NCBI RefSeq assembly: GCF_014303395.1
Contig: NZ_CP060298.1
Span: forward strand, 2,747,001-2,811,000
Reading direction: 5' to 3'
Length of the DNA stretch: 64,000 nt
From: Nakamurella sp. PAMC28650
GTDB taxonomy: Bacteria > Actinomycetota > Actinomycetes > Mycobacteriales > Nakamurellaceae
The translations under genes and the position numbers were made by a program. Shown piece after piece: positions 28,031 to 35,933 of this stretch. Under the pieces are notes generated by a model that did no database searches, was not told the DNA's origin, and saw only the letters and a list, made by a program, of their open reading frames with translations. The number at the start of each line of letters is the position of its first letter. Positions within the stretch are counted from its first letter, which is position 1.

Positions 28031-28944
28031 CCCTCGGCCGACTCGTCGTGGTCGGGGGCCCGACCGGCACCGGCAAGTCGGATCTGGGCCTCGACCTGGC
28101 CGAACGGTTCGACGGCGAGATCGTGAACGCGGACTCCATGCAGCTCTATCGGGGGATGGACATCGGCACGGCCAAGTTGCCGCTGGAGGACCGCCGCGGG
28201 GTACCGCACCACCTTCTCGACGTCCTGGACATCAGCCAGCGGGCCAGCGTGGCGGCCTATCAGGACCGTGCGCGAACGGTGATCGAGGAGATTCTCGGTC
28301 GTGGCCGCACCCCGGTGCTGGTGGGTGGGTCGGGGCTCTACGTCAGTGCGGTCATCGATCGGATCGAGTTCCCCGGCACCGATCCGTCGGTGCGGGCCGA
28401 CCTGGAGGCCGAACTGGCCGGGGTCGGCGCTGCGGCGCTGTTCGGTCGGCTGGCCCGTCTGGACCCGGCGGCGGCGGCCTCCATCGAGCCCGCCAACGGC
28501 CGCCGGATCGTCCGCGCGCTCGAGGTCATCGCCCTCACCGGGCGTCCGTTCACCGCGACCCTTCCGGTGCCCGGTCCACCGTTGTACGACGCCGTGCTCC
28601 TGTGCCTGGACCGCGACACCCCGACGCTCGACGAACGACTGGCCGTGCGGGTGCACGAGATGGTGGCCGCCGGCTTCCTCGACGAGGTCAGGGTCCTCGA
28701 GCGGGTCGGACTGCGTGACGGGGTGACCGCCTCGCGCGCACTGGGCTACCCGCAGATGCTCTCGGTGCTGGACGGGGTGGCCGAGCTGGACGATGCTGTC
28801 ACCGAGACGGTCCGGCTGACCAGGCGGTTCGTCCGGCGACAGCGTTCGTGGTTCGGCCGGGACGTCCGGATGCAGCGTCTGGATGCCGGTGCACACGATC
28901 TGACCGCCCGAGCGGTCGAACTGGCCCTGGCCGCGGGCCCGTAA
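28027..28944 (+). CDS. miaA: tRNA dimethylallyltransferase MiaA
   Basis: A 305-residue protein with P-loop VVVGGPTGTGKSDLGLDLAE (residues about 7-26), the IPP-transferase motif EIVNADSMQLYRGMDIGTAK, and PHHLLDVLDISQRASVAAYQ. It adds a dimethylallyl group to A37 of tRNAs reading UNN codons, giving the substrate for MiaB. The start GTG overlaps the previous stop. dapF follows after 10 nt but has its own -10 box. The length is typical. Confidence 0.95.
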   Translation: MTLGRLVVVGGPTGTGKSDLGLDLAERFDGEIVNADSMQLYRGMDIGTAKLPLEDRRGVPHHLLDVLDISQRASVAAYQDRARTVIEEILGRGRTPVLVGGSGLYVSAVIDRIEFPGTDPSVRADLEAELAGVGAAALFGRLARLDPAAAASIEPANGRRIVRALEVIALTGRPFTATLPVPGPPLYDAVLLCLDRDTPTLDERLAVRVHEMVAAGFLDEVRVLERVGLRDGVTASRALGYPQMLSVLDGVAELDDAVTETVRLTRRFVRRQRSWFGRDVRMQRLDAGAHDLTARAVELALAAGP

Positions 28945-28947
28945 GCT
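28942..28947 (+). promoter_or_regulatory. -10 box for dapF overlapping the miaA stop
   Basis: TAAGCT includes the miaA TAA stop and ends 7 nt before the dapF ATG at 28955. dapF lacks a ribosome site, so it may be leaderless as well as cotranscribed. Confidence 0.4.
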
Positions 28948-28954
28948 CGGGCAT

Positions 28955-29773
28955 ATGCCCGCTGTCCCGTTCGTCAAAGGCCACGGCACCGAGAACGACT
29001 TCGTCCTGCTGCCCGATCGGGACGGCCTCCTGGAGATCACCGATTCGCAGGTCAGGGCGCTGTGCGACCGGCGGGCCGGACTCGGCGCCGATGGCGTGAT
29101 CGTCGTCAGAGGCTCGACCGTTCCCGGCACGGACTTCTTCATGGACTACCGCAACGCCGACGGTTCGTTCGCCCAGATGTGCGGAAACGGAGCTCGGCTC
29201 TTCGCCCGGTTCCTGGTCGACGCCGGCTGGCAGGACCCGGGAAGTTTCGCCTTCCTGACCAGGGGCGGGATCCGCACCGCCGCGGTGGGTCCGGTCGGTG
29301 ACGTGATCATCGGGATGGGTCCGGCCACGGTCGGGGCGGGATCGAAGGCCGAACTGGCCGGTGTCGCTTTCTCCGGCACCGCGGTCGACGTGGGCAACCC
29401 GCACCTGGTGACGATGCTCGACTCCGCCGCGGACCTCGACGACCTGGACCTGACGGATGCTCCGGTGGTCGATCCCGCGATGTTCCCGGACGGGGTCAAC
29501 GTCGAATTCGTGGTGCCGGTCGCGGCAGATCACCTCCGGATGCGCGTGTTCGAGCGCGGTGTCGGCGAGACGCGTTCCTGCGGAACCGGAACGGTCGCTG
29601 CTGCGGCCGCCTTCCGCGCCCTCTCCGGTGGTTCCCGACAGCGGGTCAGGGTCGATGTGCCGGGCGGGTCGGTGATCGTGACCCTCGACGCCGACGGGAC
29701 CTCGCTGACCGGGCCGGCGGTGCTGGTGGCGCAGGGCACCGTCGACCAGGACTTCTGGGACGCGAACCGCTAG
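28955..29773 (+). CDS. dapF: Diaminopimelate epimerase
   Basis: A 272-residue enzyme interconverting LL- and meso-diaminopimelate, the last steps of lysine and peptidoglycan precursor synthesis. It uses two catalytic cysteines, seen at Cys76 in QMCGNGARLFARF and Cys209 in TRSCGTGTVAAAAA. The N terminus FVKGHGTENDFVLL is the family hallmark. The gene order miaA-dapF-hflX is conserved in actinobacteria, here broken by an MFS/ArsR insertion between dapF and hflX. MurE at 59696 carries the matching DNPR specificity motif. Confidence 0.97.
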   Translation: MPAVPFVKGHGTENDFVLLPDRDGLLEITDSQVRALCDRRAGLGADGVIVVRGSTVPGTDFFMDYRNADGSFAQMCGNGARLFARFLVDAGWQDPGSFAFLTRGGIRTAAVGPVGDVIIGMGPATVGAGSKAELAGVAFSGTAVDVGNPHLVTMLDSAADLDDLDLTDAPVVDPAMFPDGVNVEFVVPVAADHLRMRVFERGVGETRSCGTGTVAAAAAFRALSGGSRQRVRVDVPGGSVIVTLDADGTSLTGPAVLVAQGTVDQDFWDANR

Positions 29774-29792
29774 GTCCCGTGCCGGTGCGGAT

Positions 29793-29821
29793 CGTCAGGT
29801 GCGGTGACCCATTACCTGACG
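29793..29821. terminator. Bidirectional hairpin between dapF and MFS
   Basis: CGTCAGGT at 29793-29800 pairs with ACCTGACG at 29814-29821, overlapping the 3' end of the convergent MFS gene. Both genes run inward, so it probably terminates both. Confidence 0.5.
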
Positions 29822-31083
29822 ACCATCGCCAGGTTGCTGGGATCGTCATGTGCTGGAAGGGTTTTCATCTGCCAGAGCGAACGGGATGCCACCGGGACCA
29901 GGGCCAGTAGATTGATACCGGCGAAGATCCACAGCGTCGGGAGCACCCCGAGGTGGGTACCGAGCACTCCGCTGGTGATGGCGCCCAGCGGGATGGTGCC
30001 CCAGATCAGAAATCTGGACGAGGCGTTCATCCGGCCGAGCAGTTCGGGTGGGCACAGTCGCTGACGGAAGCTGACGGTCGCGATGTTGTAGGCCACCATC
30101 GCCGCCATCATCGCGACGCCGCCGACGATCAGCGTCGGGACCGTTGGCAGGACGGACGACAACGGGTTGCAGAACGAAAGGGTCATCATCGCGACGGCCG
30201 TCACGATGATCGAGGGCCCTTCGCCGATCCGGCGGGCCAGGGCGGTGGCCAGCAGGGCACCGACGAGACCACCGACGGCGGCGGCGGAGTCGATCACTCC
30301 GATCGTCAGCGGTGACAGGCGCAGATCGCGGAGCATGAACAGGACGAACAGCGCGCTGCCCCCGCTGGAGGCGAAGTTCCCGATCCCGGTGCAGGCGATC
30401 AGACGACGCAGCAGGCGATGGTGGAGCACGAACGCCAGGCCCTCGCCGATCTCGACGAGCAGCGGCCGTCTGTGCCCGGCATCCGGCACCGACTCACGGT
30501 GGCGGATCCGGAAGAGGAACAGCGCCGACACCAGGTAGCCACCGCCATTGATCGCGATCACCACCGGTGGCCCGATCACCTTGAGCAGCAACCCGCCGAG
30601 CGCGGGCCCTGCCGACTGCGAGACCGACTGACTGGCTTGGAGTTTTGCATTTCCCTCGACCACCTGGCCGGCCGGGACGAGGGCCGGCAGATACGACTGG
30701 TAGGAGACGTCGAAGAATACGGTGAGCATGCCGATGAGGGTGGCCACGGCCATCACCTGGCCAAGGGTGAGCAAATCCAGCCACCAGGCGATGGGCACGG
30801 TGGCCAGTACGGCGGCCCGGCCGAGGTCGGCGGCGATCATCACAAGGCGTTTGCTGCGTCGGTCCACGATCGCGCCGGCGGGCAGCCCGATGATCAGGAA
30901 ACCCAGGCCGGACAACGTCGAGAGCAGGCCCATCTGGAACGGGGTGGCCGCCAGTGCGGTGACGGCCAGATAGGGGATTGCCAGCGATCCGAGGGCTGCG
31001 CCGAACTGGCTTCCGGAGTCACCGATCCAGAGCTGCCGGAAATCCCGGTGATGGATCAGGCTGCGGGTGGGGACGGTCGTCAT
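29812..31083 (-). CDS. MFS transporter divergent from an ArsR regulator
   Basis: A 423-residue MFS protein with twelve predicted membrane segments from HHRDFRQLWIGDSGSQFGAA. The MFS signature GLPAGAIVDRRSKRLVMIAA and the central FFDVSYQSYLPALVPAGQVV place it in the MFS_3/MdtH-like exporter group, as for the gene at 2332 though not close to it. I chose the ATG at 31083 (MTTVPTRSLIHH) because upstream in-frame sequence is hydrophilic and crosses the promoter gap. The divergent ArsR-type regulator probably controls it. Substrate unknown. Confidence 0.82.
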   Translation of the reverse strand: MTTVPTRSLIHHRDFRQLWIGDSGSQFGAALGSLAIPYLAVTALAATPFQMGLLSTLSGLGFLIIGLPAGAIVDRRSKRLVMIAADLGRAAVLATVPIAWWLDLLTLGQVMAVATLIGMLTVFFDVSYQSYLPALVPAGQVVEGNAKLQASQSVSQSAGPALGGLLLKVIGPPVVIAINGGGYLVSALFLFRIRHRESVPDAGHRRPLLVEIGEGLAFVLHHRLLRRLIACTGIGNFASSGGSALFVLFMLRDLRLSPLTIGVIDSAAAVGGLVGALLATALARRIGEGPSIIVTAVAMMTLSFCNPLSSVLPTVPTLIVGGVAMMAAMVAYNIATVSFRQRLCPPELLGRMNASSRFLIWGTIPLGAITSGVLGTHLGVLPTLWIFAGINLLALVPVASRSLWQMKTLPAHDDPSNLAMVVR

Positions 31084-31135
31084 CGACGGGGTCGGTTCGT
31101 TCCGGCGGACGGCACCGGACGAGTGTCCACCTACC

Positions 31136-31153
31136 GATTGGGATCTGTCAATC
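31136..31153. promoter_or_regulatory. Operator candidate in the MFS-ArsR divergent gap
   Basis: GATTG at 31136-31140 is inverted as CAATC at 31149-31153 with 8 nt between. It lies 53 nt from the MFS start and 62 nt from the regulator start, a good place for a shared operator. The arms are short. Confidence 0.35.
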
Positions 31154-31202
31154 AGTCTCGGTGCACGGCGATCGTTTTGCCGGGAACCCACACGGTTGTC
31201 GC

Positions 31203-31208
31203 TACGGT
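31203..31208 (+). promoter_or_regulatory. -10 box for leaderless ArsR gene
   Basis: TACGGT ends 6 nt before the ATG at 31215; no ribosome site is clear. Confidence 0.45.
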
Positions 31209-31214
31209 GGAGCC

Positions 31215-31817
31215 ATGACCGCCCCGTCGATCCCGGATCCGTCCTCCGGGCACGTTCCCGGGCACCTTCCGACGGCGGCGTCACGGCCTCGACCGGCCGC
31301 CACCGACGCCGAACGTCGGGCCCTGGCCAGTGTGTTGCGTCTGCGCATCCTGCGCCTGTGCCTGCACGACGCGCTCACCAACAAGCAGCTGGCCGGCCGG
31401 CTGGGCCGGGACCCGGCCAGCGTGCTCCACCACGTCCGGACGCTCCTGCACCAGGGCTTTCTTCGCACCGAGGAACCCCGGCCCGGCCCCCGCGGTTCGA
31501 CCGAGGTGCCCTACCGGGCCACCGGCAAGTCCTGGGAACTGGACTTCGGGACCCCGGGAGCCGATTCCGGTCCGGGCGGCACCGGGCCGGGGACCGGTGA
31601 CCTGCTGCTGCGCACGTTCCTCGACGAGGTCTCCGAGGTACCGCCGGCCGAGCTCAACACCTCCAGGATGGGCCTGCAGCTCACTTCCGAGCACCTCGAC
31701 GAGTTCGACGCCCGTCTCCGTTCTCTGCTGGAGGAGTTCCACCAGCGGGGTCCGGACGAAGGGGGGCGCCGCTTCTCGGTCTTCGTGGCCGTCCACCCGG
31801 AGCCGTCGGCCGACTGA
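31215..31817 (+). CDS. ArsR-type winged-helix regulator
   Basis: A 200-residue protein. A 30-residue Pro/Ser-rich leader precedes a winged helix-turn-helix (LRLRILRLCLHDALTNKQLA, RLGRDPASVLHHVRTLLHQG, wing FLRTEEPRPGPRG). The C-terminal helical domain (RTFLDEVSEVPPAELNTSRM) probably handles dimerisation. No metal-binding CxC motif is present, so it is not an arsenic sensor. It diverges from the MFS gene and likely represses it. An extra copy of such a pair between dapF and hflX breaks a conserved gene order, suggesting a lineage-specific insertion. Confidence 0.82.
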   Translation: MTAPSIPDPSSGHVPGHLPTAASRPRPAATDAERRALASVLRLRILRLCLHDALTNKQLAGRLGRDPASVLHHVRTLLHQGFLRTEEPRPGPRGSTEVPYRATGKSWELDFGTPGADSGPGGTGPGTGDLLLRTFLDEVSEVPPAELNTSRMGLQLTSEHLDEFDARLRSLLEEFHQRGPDEGGRRFSVFVAVHPEPSAD

Positions 31818-31914
31818 CCGGAGCTCCCCGGAGGCGGCCACGTCCACCCGATATCGCCGCAGGCACAACAATGCACTGGCACAGCCGGTCCCTGATGGGG
31901 CACCCTGGAGCCAT

Positions 31915-33375
31915 ATGACGAAACATGACGACTTTCTCGCGCGCCGTGCCGGCCGCAGCGATGACGACGGTGACCACCCGCAGGATTTCTCGGAGGACAC
32001 CGTGGGCGATCGCGATCTGGCCGACCGGGCCGCGTTGCGACGGACGGGCAGCCTCTCCACGCAGCTCACCGACATCACCGAGGTCGAATACCGCGATCTC
32101 CAACTCGAGCAGGTCGTCCTCGTCGGCGTCTGGTCCAACGGCACCGCCGAGGACGCCGAAGCCTCGATGACCGAGTTGGCACGGCTGGCCGAGACGGCCG
32201 GCTCGGTCGTGCTGGAATCGCTGTCGCAGCGCAGGCGCAATCCGGACGCCGGCACGTACATCGGCTCCGGCAAGGTCAAGGAGCTGGCCGAGGTGGTCCA
32301 GATGACCGGGGCGGACACGGTGATCTGCGACGGCGAACTGTCGCCCGGACAGCTCCGCAACCTGGAGGAGCAGCTCAACGTCAAGGTCGTCGACCGGACC
32401 GCGCTGATCCTGGACATCTTCGCCCAGCACGCCAAATCCAAGGAGGGCAAGGCCCAGGTCGAACTGGCCCAGCTCAACTACTTCCTGCCGCGTCTGCGTG
32501 GCTGGGGTGTCGCCCTGTCCCGGCAGCGAGGTGGCCGGGTCGCCGCGGGCGCCGGCATCGGTTCGCGTGGCCCCGGTGAGACGAAGCTGGAAATCGACCG
32601 ACGGCGCATCCACCGGCGGATCGCCCAGCTGAAGACCGAATTGTCGTCCATGCGGCAGGTGCGCGACACGAAGCGCTCTCAGCGTCGGGCCAATGCGGTC
32701 CCCGCAGTGGCCATCGCCGGCTACACCAACGCCGGCAAGTCGTCCCTGCTCAACTCCCTTACCGAGGCCGGGGTCCTGGTCGAGGACTCGCTCTTCGCGA
32801 CCCTGGACCCGACCACCCGCAAGACGACGACCACCGACGGTCGGCTGTACACGCTGACCGACACGGTCGGGTTCGTCCGTCATCTGCCCCACCAACTGGT
32901 CGAGTCCTTCCGCTCCACGCTGGAGGAGATCGCCGACGCCGATCTCGTCGTGCACGTCATCGACGGTTCCGACGCACGGCCGGAGGATCAGGTCGTAGCG
33001 GTGCGCGAGGTGCTGCAGGAGATCGACGCCGCCGAGGTCCCGGAGATCATGGTGGTCAACAAGATCGACGCCGCGGACGAGATCACCCTCGGGCGGCTGC
33101 GGCACCTGCTGCCGCACGCGGTGTTCGTCTCGGCCCGCACCGGGGAGGGGATCGCCGACCTCCGCGCCGTGATCGCCGCGGCGCTACCGGATCCGGCCAT
33201 GCGGATCGAGGTCCTCGTCCCGTTCGACCAGGGGGCGCTCGTCTCGCGCGTCCACGCGGAGGGCACCGTGCTGACCGAGGCGCACACCGCAGAGGGAACC
33301 CTGCTGCAGGCCAAGGTGTATCCGGCGCTGGCCGGAGTGCTGCAGCACTATCGGGTGACGGCCACGTCGGCCTGA
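31915..33375 (+). CDS. hflX: GTPase HflX
   Basis: A 486-residue ribosome-associated GTPase. An N-terminal HflX domain (SVVLESLSQRRRNPDAGTYI) is followed by the linker RVAAGAGIGSRGPGETKLEI and the G domain: G1 AIAGYTNAGKSSLLNSLT, G3 DTVGFVRHLPHQLVESFRST, G4 VVNKID. It splits or rescues stalled ribosomes in species studied. GGAG lies 4 nt before the ATG at 31915 (MTKHDDFLARR). Preceding in-frame sequence belongs to the shadow of the ArsR gene. It is followed by a 163-nt gap and tatA. Confidence 0.93.
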   Translation: MTKHDDFLARRAGRSDDDGDHPQDFSEDTVGDRDLADRAALRRTGSLSTQLTDITEVEYRDLQLEQVVLVGVWSNGTAEDAEASMTELARLAETAGSVVLESLSQRRRNPDAGTYIGSGKVKELAEVVQMTGADTVICDGELSPGQLRNLEEQLNVKVVDRTALILDIFAQHAKSKEGKAQVELAQLNYFLPRLRGWGVALSRQRGGRVAAGAGIGSRGPGETKLEIDRRRIHRRIAQLKTELSSMRQVRDTKRSQRRANAVPAVAIAGYTNAGKSSLLNSLTEAGVLVEDSLFATLDPTTRKTTTTDGRLYTLTDTVGFVRHLPHQLVESFRSTLEEIADADLVVHVIDGSDARPEDQVVAVREVLQEIDAAEVPEIMVVNKIDAADEITLGRLRHLLPHAVFVSARTGEGIADLRAVIAAALPDPAMRIEVLVPFDQGALVSRVHAEGTVLTEAHTAEGTLLQAKVYPALAGVLQHYRVTATSA

Positions 33376-33538
33376 GCAGGATCCTCCCGACCGTGATGCA
33401 GGGGCCGGGTCGCCCTGGATCTGTGGCGTGGCCGGGGTATCGTTGGCAGTCGTGGGAAGGCCTGGTGCCAATCGTTGACCGAATCGGCGACGAACCAGAG
33501 CTGACAAGGACGTAGTTCGAGATTCTGGAGGTTGTCCG

Positions 33539-33955
33539 ATGGGTGCGATTCAGCCGTGGCACATCATTTTGATCGTGGTCGTCTTCCTGCTGTTGTTCGG
33601 CGGCAAGAAGCTGCCTGACGCAGCACGCGGTCTCGGCCGGTCACTGCGCATCCTGAAGTCCGAGGTCGGTGCCATGCACGACGAGGACGGCAGCAAGGCC
33701 AAGGCGGCCACCGAGTCCGAGACCGAGGCGACCGCAGCGGCGGCCACTCCCGCCTCGATGATCGCCCCGGCGCCGCTGGTGCAGCAGCCGGTCATGCAGC
33801 AGCCGATCGTCCAGCAGCCGGTGGCTGCCCCGGTTGCCGCGGTGCCGGTCACCGTCCCGCAGCCGGCGAACGTCCAGCAGGTTCCGGTCGTGGTGCCGGC
33901 CACGATGGCCCCCCCGGTCATCAACGTGCCGGTGAACGGTCAGCACCACGCCTGA
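33539..33955 (+). CDS. tatA: Sec-independent translocase subunit TatA, with long Gln/Pro/Val tail
   Basis: A 138-residue protein. One membrane helix ([20 protein letters not shown]) is followed by the conserved hinge and amphipathic helix [20 protein letters not shown], all TatA hallmarks. After residue 65 the tail is unusual: [20 protein letters not shown] and further Val/Pro repeats. TatA polymerises to form the Tat export path with TatC, which is not in the window. GGAGG is 7 nt before the ATG. Its stop codon is the first unit of a 16-bp minisatellite. Confidence 0.88.
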   Translation: MGAIQPWHIILIVVVFLLLFGGKKLPDAARGLGRSLRILKSEVGAMHDEDGSKAKAATESETEATAAAATPASMIAPAPLVQQPVMQQPIVQQPVAAPVAAVPVTVPQPANVQQVPVVVPATMAPPVINVPVNGQHHA

Positions 33956-34037
33956 CCAGCACGACGCCTGACCAGCACGACGCCTGACCAGTACGACGCC
34001 TGACCAGTACGACGCCTGACCAGTACGACGCCTGACG
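33948..34037. repeat. 16-bp minisatellite starting in the tatA stop codon
   Basis: Five full units and one partial unit of ACGCCTGACCAG(C/T)ACG. The first unit includes the last codons and the TGA of tatA, and each unit carries a TGA in the same place. It ends just before the terminator hairpin. Confidence 0.92.
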
Positions 34038-34039
34038 AA

Positions 34040-34074
34040 ACAGGGGCTCCTCCGCGATGCGGAGGGGCCCCTGT
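34040..34074. terminator. Bidirectional terminator between tatA and lexA
   Basis: A long hairpin: ACAGGGGC-(T)-CCTCCGC pairs with GCGGAGG-(G)-GCCCCTGT around the loop GAT, followed by TTGTCAT. The flanking genes converge. It is the best terminator in the window. Confidence 0.85.
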
Positions 34075-34099
34075 TGTCATACCTGGAGCTCTTCTTTCG

Positions 34100-34837
34100 T
34101 CAGATCTTCCTGAGCACCGCAACGACCCGGCCCAGGATGACCGCGTCGTCACCGGGGATGGGCGAGTACGCAGCATTGTGCGGCATCAGCCAGAGATGGC
34201 CGTCGTCCTTGCGCTTGTAGGTCTTGACGGTCGCCTCCCCATCGATCATCGCGGCGACGATGTCGCCGTTCTCGGCCACGGGCTGCTGGCGGATGACCAC
34301 CCAGTCGCCATCGGTGATGGCCGCCTCGACCATGGAGTCGCCGACCACCCGCAGGAGGAACAGGGTGCCCTCGCCGACCAGATCACGCGGCAGCGGGAAG
34401 ATGTCCTCGATGGCCTGCTCGGCCAGGATCGGCCCACCGGCCGCGATCCGTCCGACCACCGGCACGTAGGCCGGCGTCGGGTGGCCCGCGTTGTCGTCGG
34501 CCATCTCGTCGGCCGACCGCACGTCCACGGCCCGCGGCCGGTTCGGATCCTTGCGCAGCAATCCCTTGCGCTGCAGCACGCCCAGCTGGTGCGCGACCGA
34601 TGACGGCGACTTGAGACCGACCGCCTCACCGATCTCGCGGACGCTGGGCGGGTAGCCACGACGCTGGACCGAGTCCCGGATGACCTCCAGCACCTTGCGT
34701 TGCCGCATCGTCAGCGCCCGCCCGTTGTCGACCTCCGGAAACTCCGCGACGCTGTCGTTCGGTTCCGATGTCTCCTCGGTAGGGGTGTCCCGCCCCTCGC
34801 CGATGCTCTTGTCTGCCGGTGTTCTTCGCGTCGCCAC
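34100..34837 (-). CDS. lexA: SOS repressor LexA
   Basis: A 245-residue LexA. The winged helix-turn-helix spans about 43-105 ([40 protein letters not shown]). The self-cleavage bond is Ala133-Gly134 in [12 protein letters not shown], the nucleophile is Ser168 in [11 protein letters not shown] and the general base is Lys205 in ATVKTYKRK. RecA filaments trigger cleavage and induce the SOS genes. I chose the GTG at 34837 because AGGAAGG lies 8 nt upstream; a longer ATG start at 34927 would add 30 non-conserved residues. It diverges from the LysM gene, with a LexA box in between, as in mycobacteria. Confidence 0.96.
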   Translation of the reverse strand: MATRRTPADKSIGEGRDTPTEETSEPNDSVAEFPEVDNGRALTMRQRKVLEVIRDSVQRRGYPPSVREIGEAVGLKSPSSVAHQLGVLQRKGLLRKDPNRPRAVDVRSADEMADDNAGHPTPAYVPVVGRIAAGGPILAEQAIEDIFPLPRDLVGEGTLFLLRVVGDSMVEAAITDGDWVVIRQQPVAENGDIVAAMIDGEATVKTYKRKDDGHLWLMPHNAAYSPIPGDDAVILGRVVAVLRKI

Positions 34838-34974
34838 GTTCGATGCCTTCCTGTCGATGCCGATCGGGCCGTGCGCACTAACGCGGCTCAGCTGTTCCGA
34901 TGGGTACAACCGTACGACCCCGTCCATAACAATTCAAACAGGCGTTCGACCAACACGCCGGGAAATCTTCCCAC

Positions 34975-34996
34975 TGTCGGTGGTGCCATGTACAAC
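34975..34996 (+). promoter_or_regulatory. Near-match RecA-NDp / PafBC-type promoter facing the LysM gene
   Basis: TGTCGGTG at 34975-34982, exactly 8 nt, then TACAAC at 34991-34996. Only the last base of the TANNNT box differs. It points toward the LysM gene and lies 16 nt before the LexA box. Confidence 0.5.
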
Positions 34997-35012
34997 TAGG
35001 TCAGACGTTCGA

Positions 35013-35028
35013 TAGAACGCTCGTTCGA
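35013..35028. promoter_or_regulatory. LexA box between lexA and the LysM gene
   Basis: TAGAACGCTCGTTCGA contains GAAC-N4-GTTC and the outer GA of the actinobacterial SOS box. It can serve lexA autorepression and SOS induction of the LysM gene. Confidence 0.85.
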
Positions 35029-35100
35029 GGTCAGCGGTCACTCGCCGGCTCGGATGCGGATGCGGCCCGTCAGGTCGCCGATGGAACGGTAGGGCAAGCC

Positions 35101-35625
35101 ATGGCCACTCACACCTTCATGCTGGACTCCGGCGCTGACGCCGACGCTCCGGACGCATGCTCGTCGGGGACTCTCCGCGCCGTCTCCGGTTCCCGCACCG
35201 CCCCTCGCACGGCCGCCGGCCAGAAGGCCGCACAACGGCGGAGGGCCAGGGTGGCCGGGGTGCGCCGTCCCGCGTCGGGGGTACTGCCCTCGGGCAACCG
35301 CACCGGCGCCGTCGTGACGGCCGACCGCGGCGATCAGATTGCCGACCGCGAGTTCGCACCGGGCCGGTGGGCCCGGCTGGTGACCACCGTGTCGCTCGCC
35401 TCTGCCGCGATCATCGTGACGGTGTTCGTGGTGTCCGCCGGCGCCACGCAGAGCATCACCGACGTCACCGTCCGGTCCGGCGACTCCCTGTGGTCGATTG
35501 CGCAGCAGGCCGAACCCGGCGCCGACCCGCGGTCGGTGGTCGAGCAGGTCAAGAAGATGAACGCGCTCGACGGTGACGCTGTGATGATCGGTGCCGTACT
35601 GAAAGTTCCGACCGCCGGCCGCTGA
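35101..35625 (+). CDS. LysM membrane protein, SOS-linked division inhibitor type (Rv2719c/DivS-like)
   Basis: A 174-residue protein. A basic disordered N-terminal region of about 90 residues is followed by one membrane helix (VTTVSLASAAIIVTVFVVSA, about 93-112). An exported LysM domain (DVTVRSGDSLWSIAQQAEPG to VLKVPTAGR) ends it. LysM binds peptidoglycan. Divergence from lexA with a LexA box matches Rv2719c (ChiZ) of M. tuberculosis, DivS of C. glutamicum and, by analogy, YneA of Bacillus, which delay division after DNA damage. That role is inferred from position and architecture. The ribosome site before the ATG is weak. Confidence 0.82.
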   Translation: MATHTFMLDSGADADAPDACSSGTLRAVSGSRTAPRTAAGQKAAQRRRARVAGVRRPASGVLPSGNRTGAVVTADRGDQIADREFAPGRWARLVTTVSLASAAIIVTVFVVSAGATQSITDVTVRSGDSLWSIAQQAEPGADPRSVVEQVKKMNALDGDAVMIGAVLKVPTAGR

Positions 35626-35742
35626 CCGAGACCCGGGATGGTCGGGTCTGCCACCTGCGGCATTGGCGGACGGCGCAAAATTCTGGGTGCGACACGCCGT
35701 CGGCGCTTGCGCCGAAGTGGTGGCTCGATCTACGTTCAACCC

Positions 35743-35769
35743 CTACATCTAGTAGTTACATGGATGTAA
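35743..35769. promoter_or_regulatory. AT-rich dyads upstream of nrdR
   Basis: TTACAT at 35756-35761 and ATGTAA at 35764-35769 form a perfect 14-bp dyad around GG, immediately after the near-palindrome CTACATCTAGTAG (35743-35755). The two centres are about 13.5 bp apart, unlike the roughly 31-bp spacing of paired NrdR boxes, so the regulator is unknown. Confidence 0.45.
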
Positions 35770-35770
35770 G

Positions 35771-35856
35771 CTATCCACAGGTAGGGGTACGTCGGAATCC
35801 TGGTTGTCCACAGGATTCGGGAGGTTACCCACCCGCAGTCCACGGTTTTGTCCACA
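35771..35856 (+). promoter_or_regulatory. Cluster of three DnaA boxes upstream of nrdR-nrdJ
   Basis: CTATCCACA at 35771-35779, TTGTCCACA at 35804-35812 and TTGTCCACA at 35848-35856 all face the same way. The latter two equal the actinobacterial DnaA consensus. They occupy the 308-nt gap 35626-35933 before nrdR. dnaA or dnaN genes are absent, so this is regulatory, not the origin. Confidence 0.7.
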
Positions 35857-35933
35857 TTCGGCCGCGAAGTCATCGGTCGGCAGGGTAATTCGGGTCGTTG
35901 TGAGCGTGTTGTCCAGGAGGAGGTGAGGCCGTC

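Noticed and set aside
35743-35769. Paired NrdR boxes
   Set aside because: Centres are about 13.5 bp apart instead of about 31 bp and the arms do not match the usual NrdR consensus well enough.
35771-35856. Replication origin
   Set aside because: Only three DnaA boxes, with no dnaA, dnaN or gyrase genes near; the position before nrdR fits regulation.
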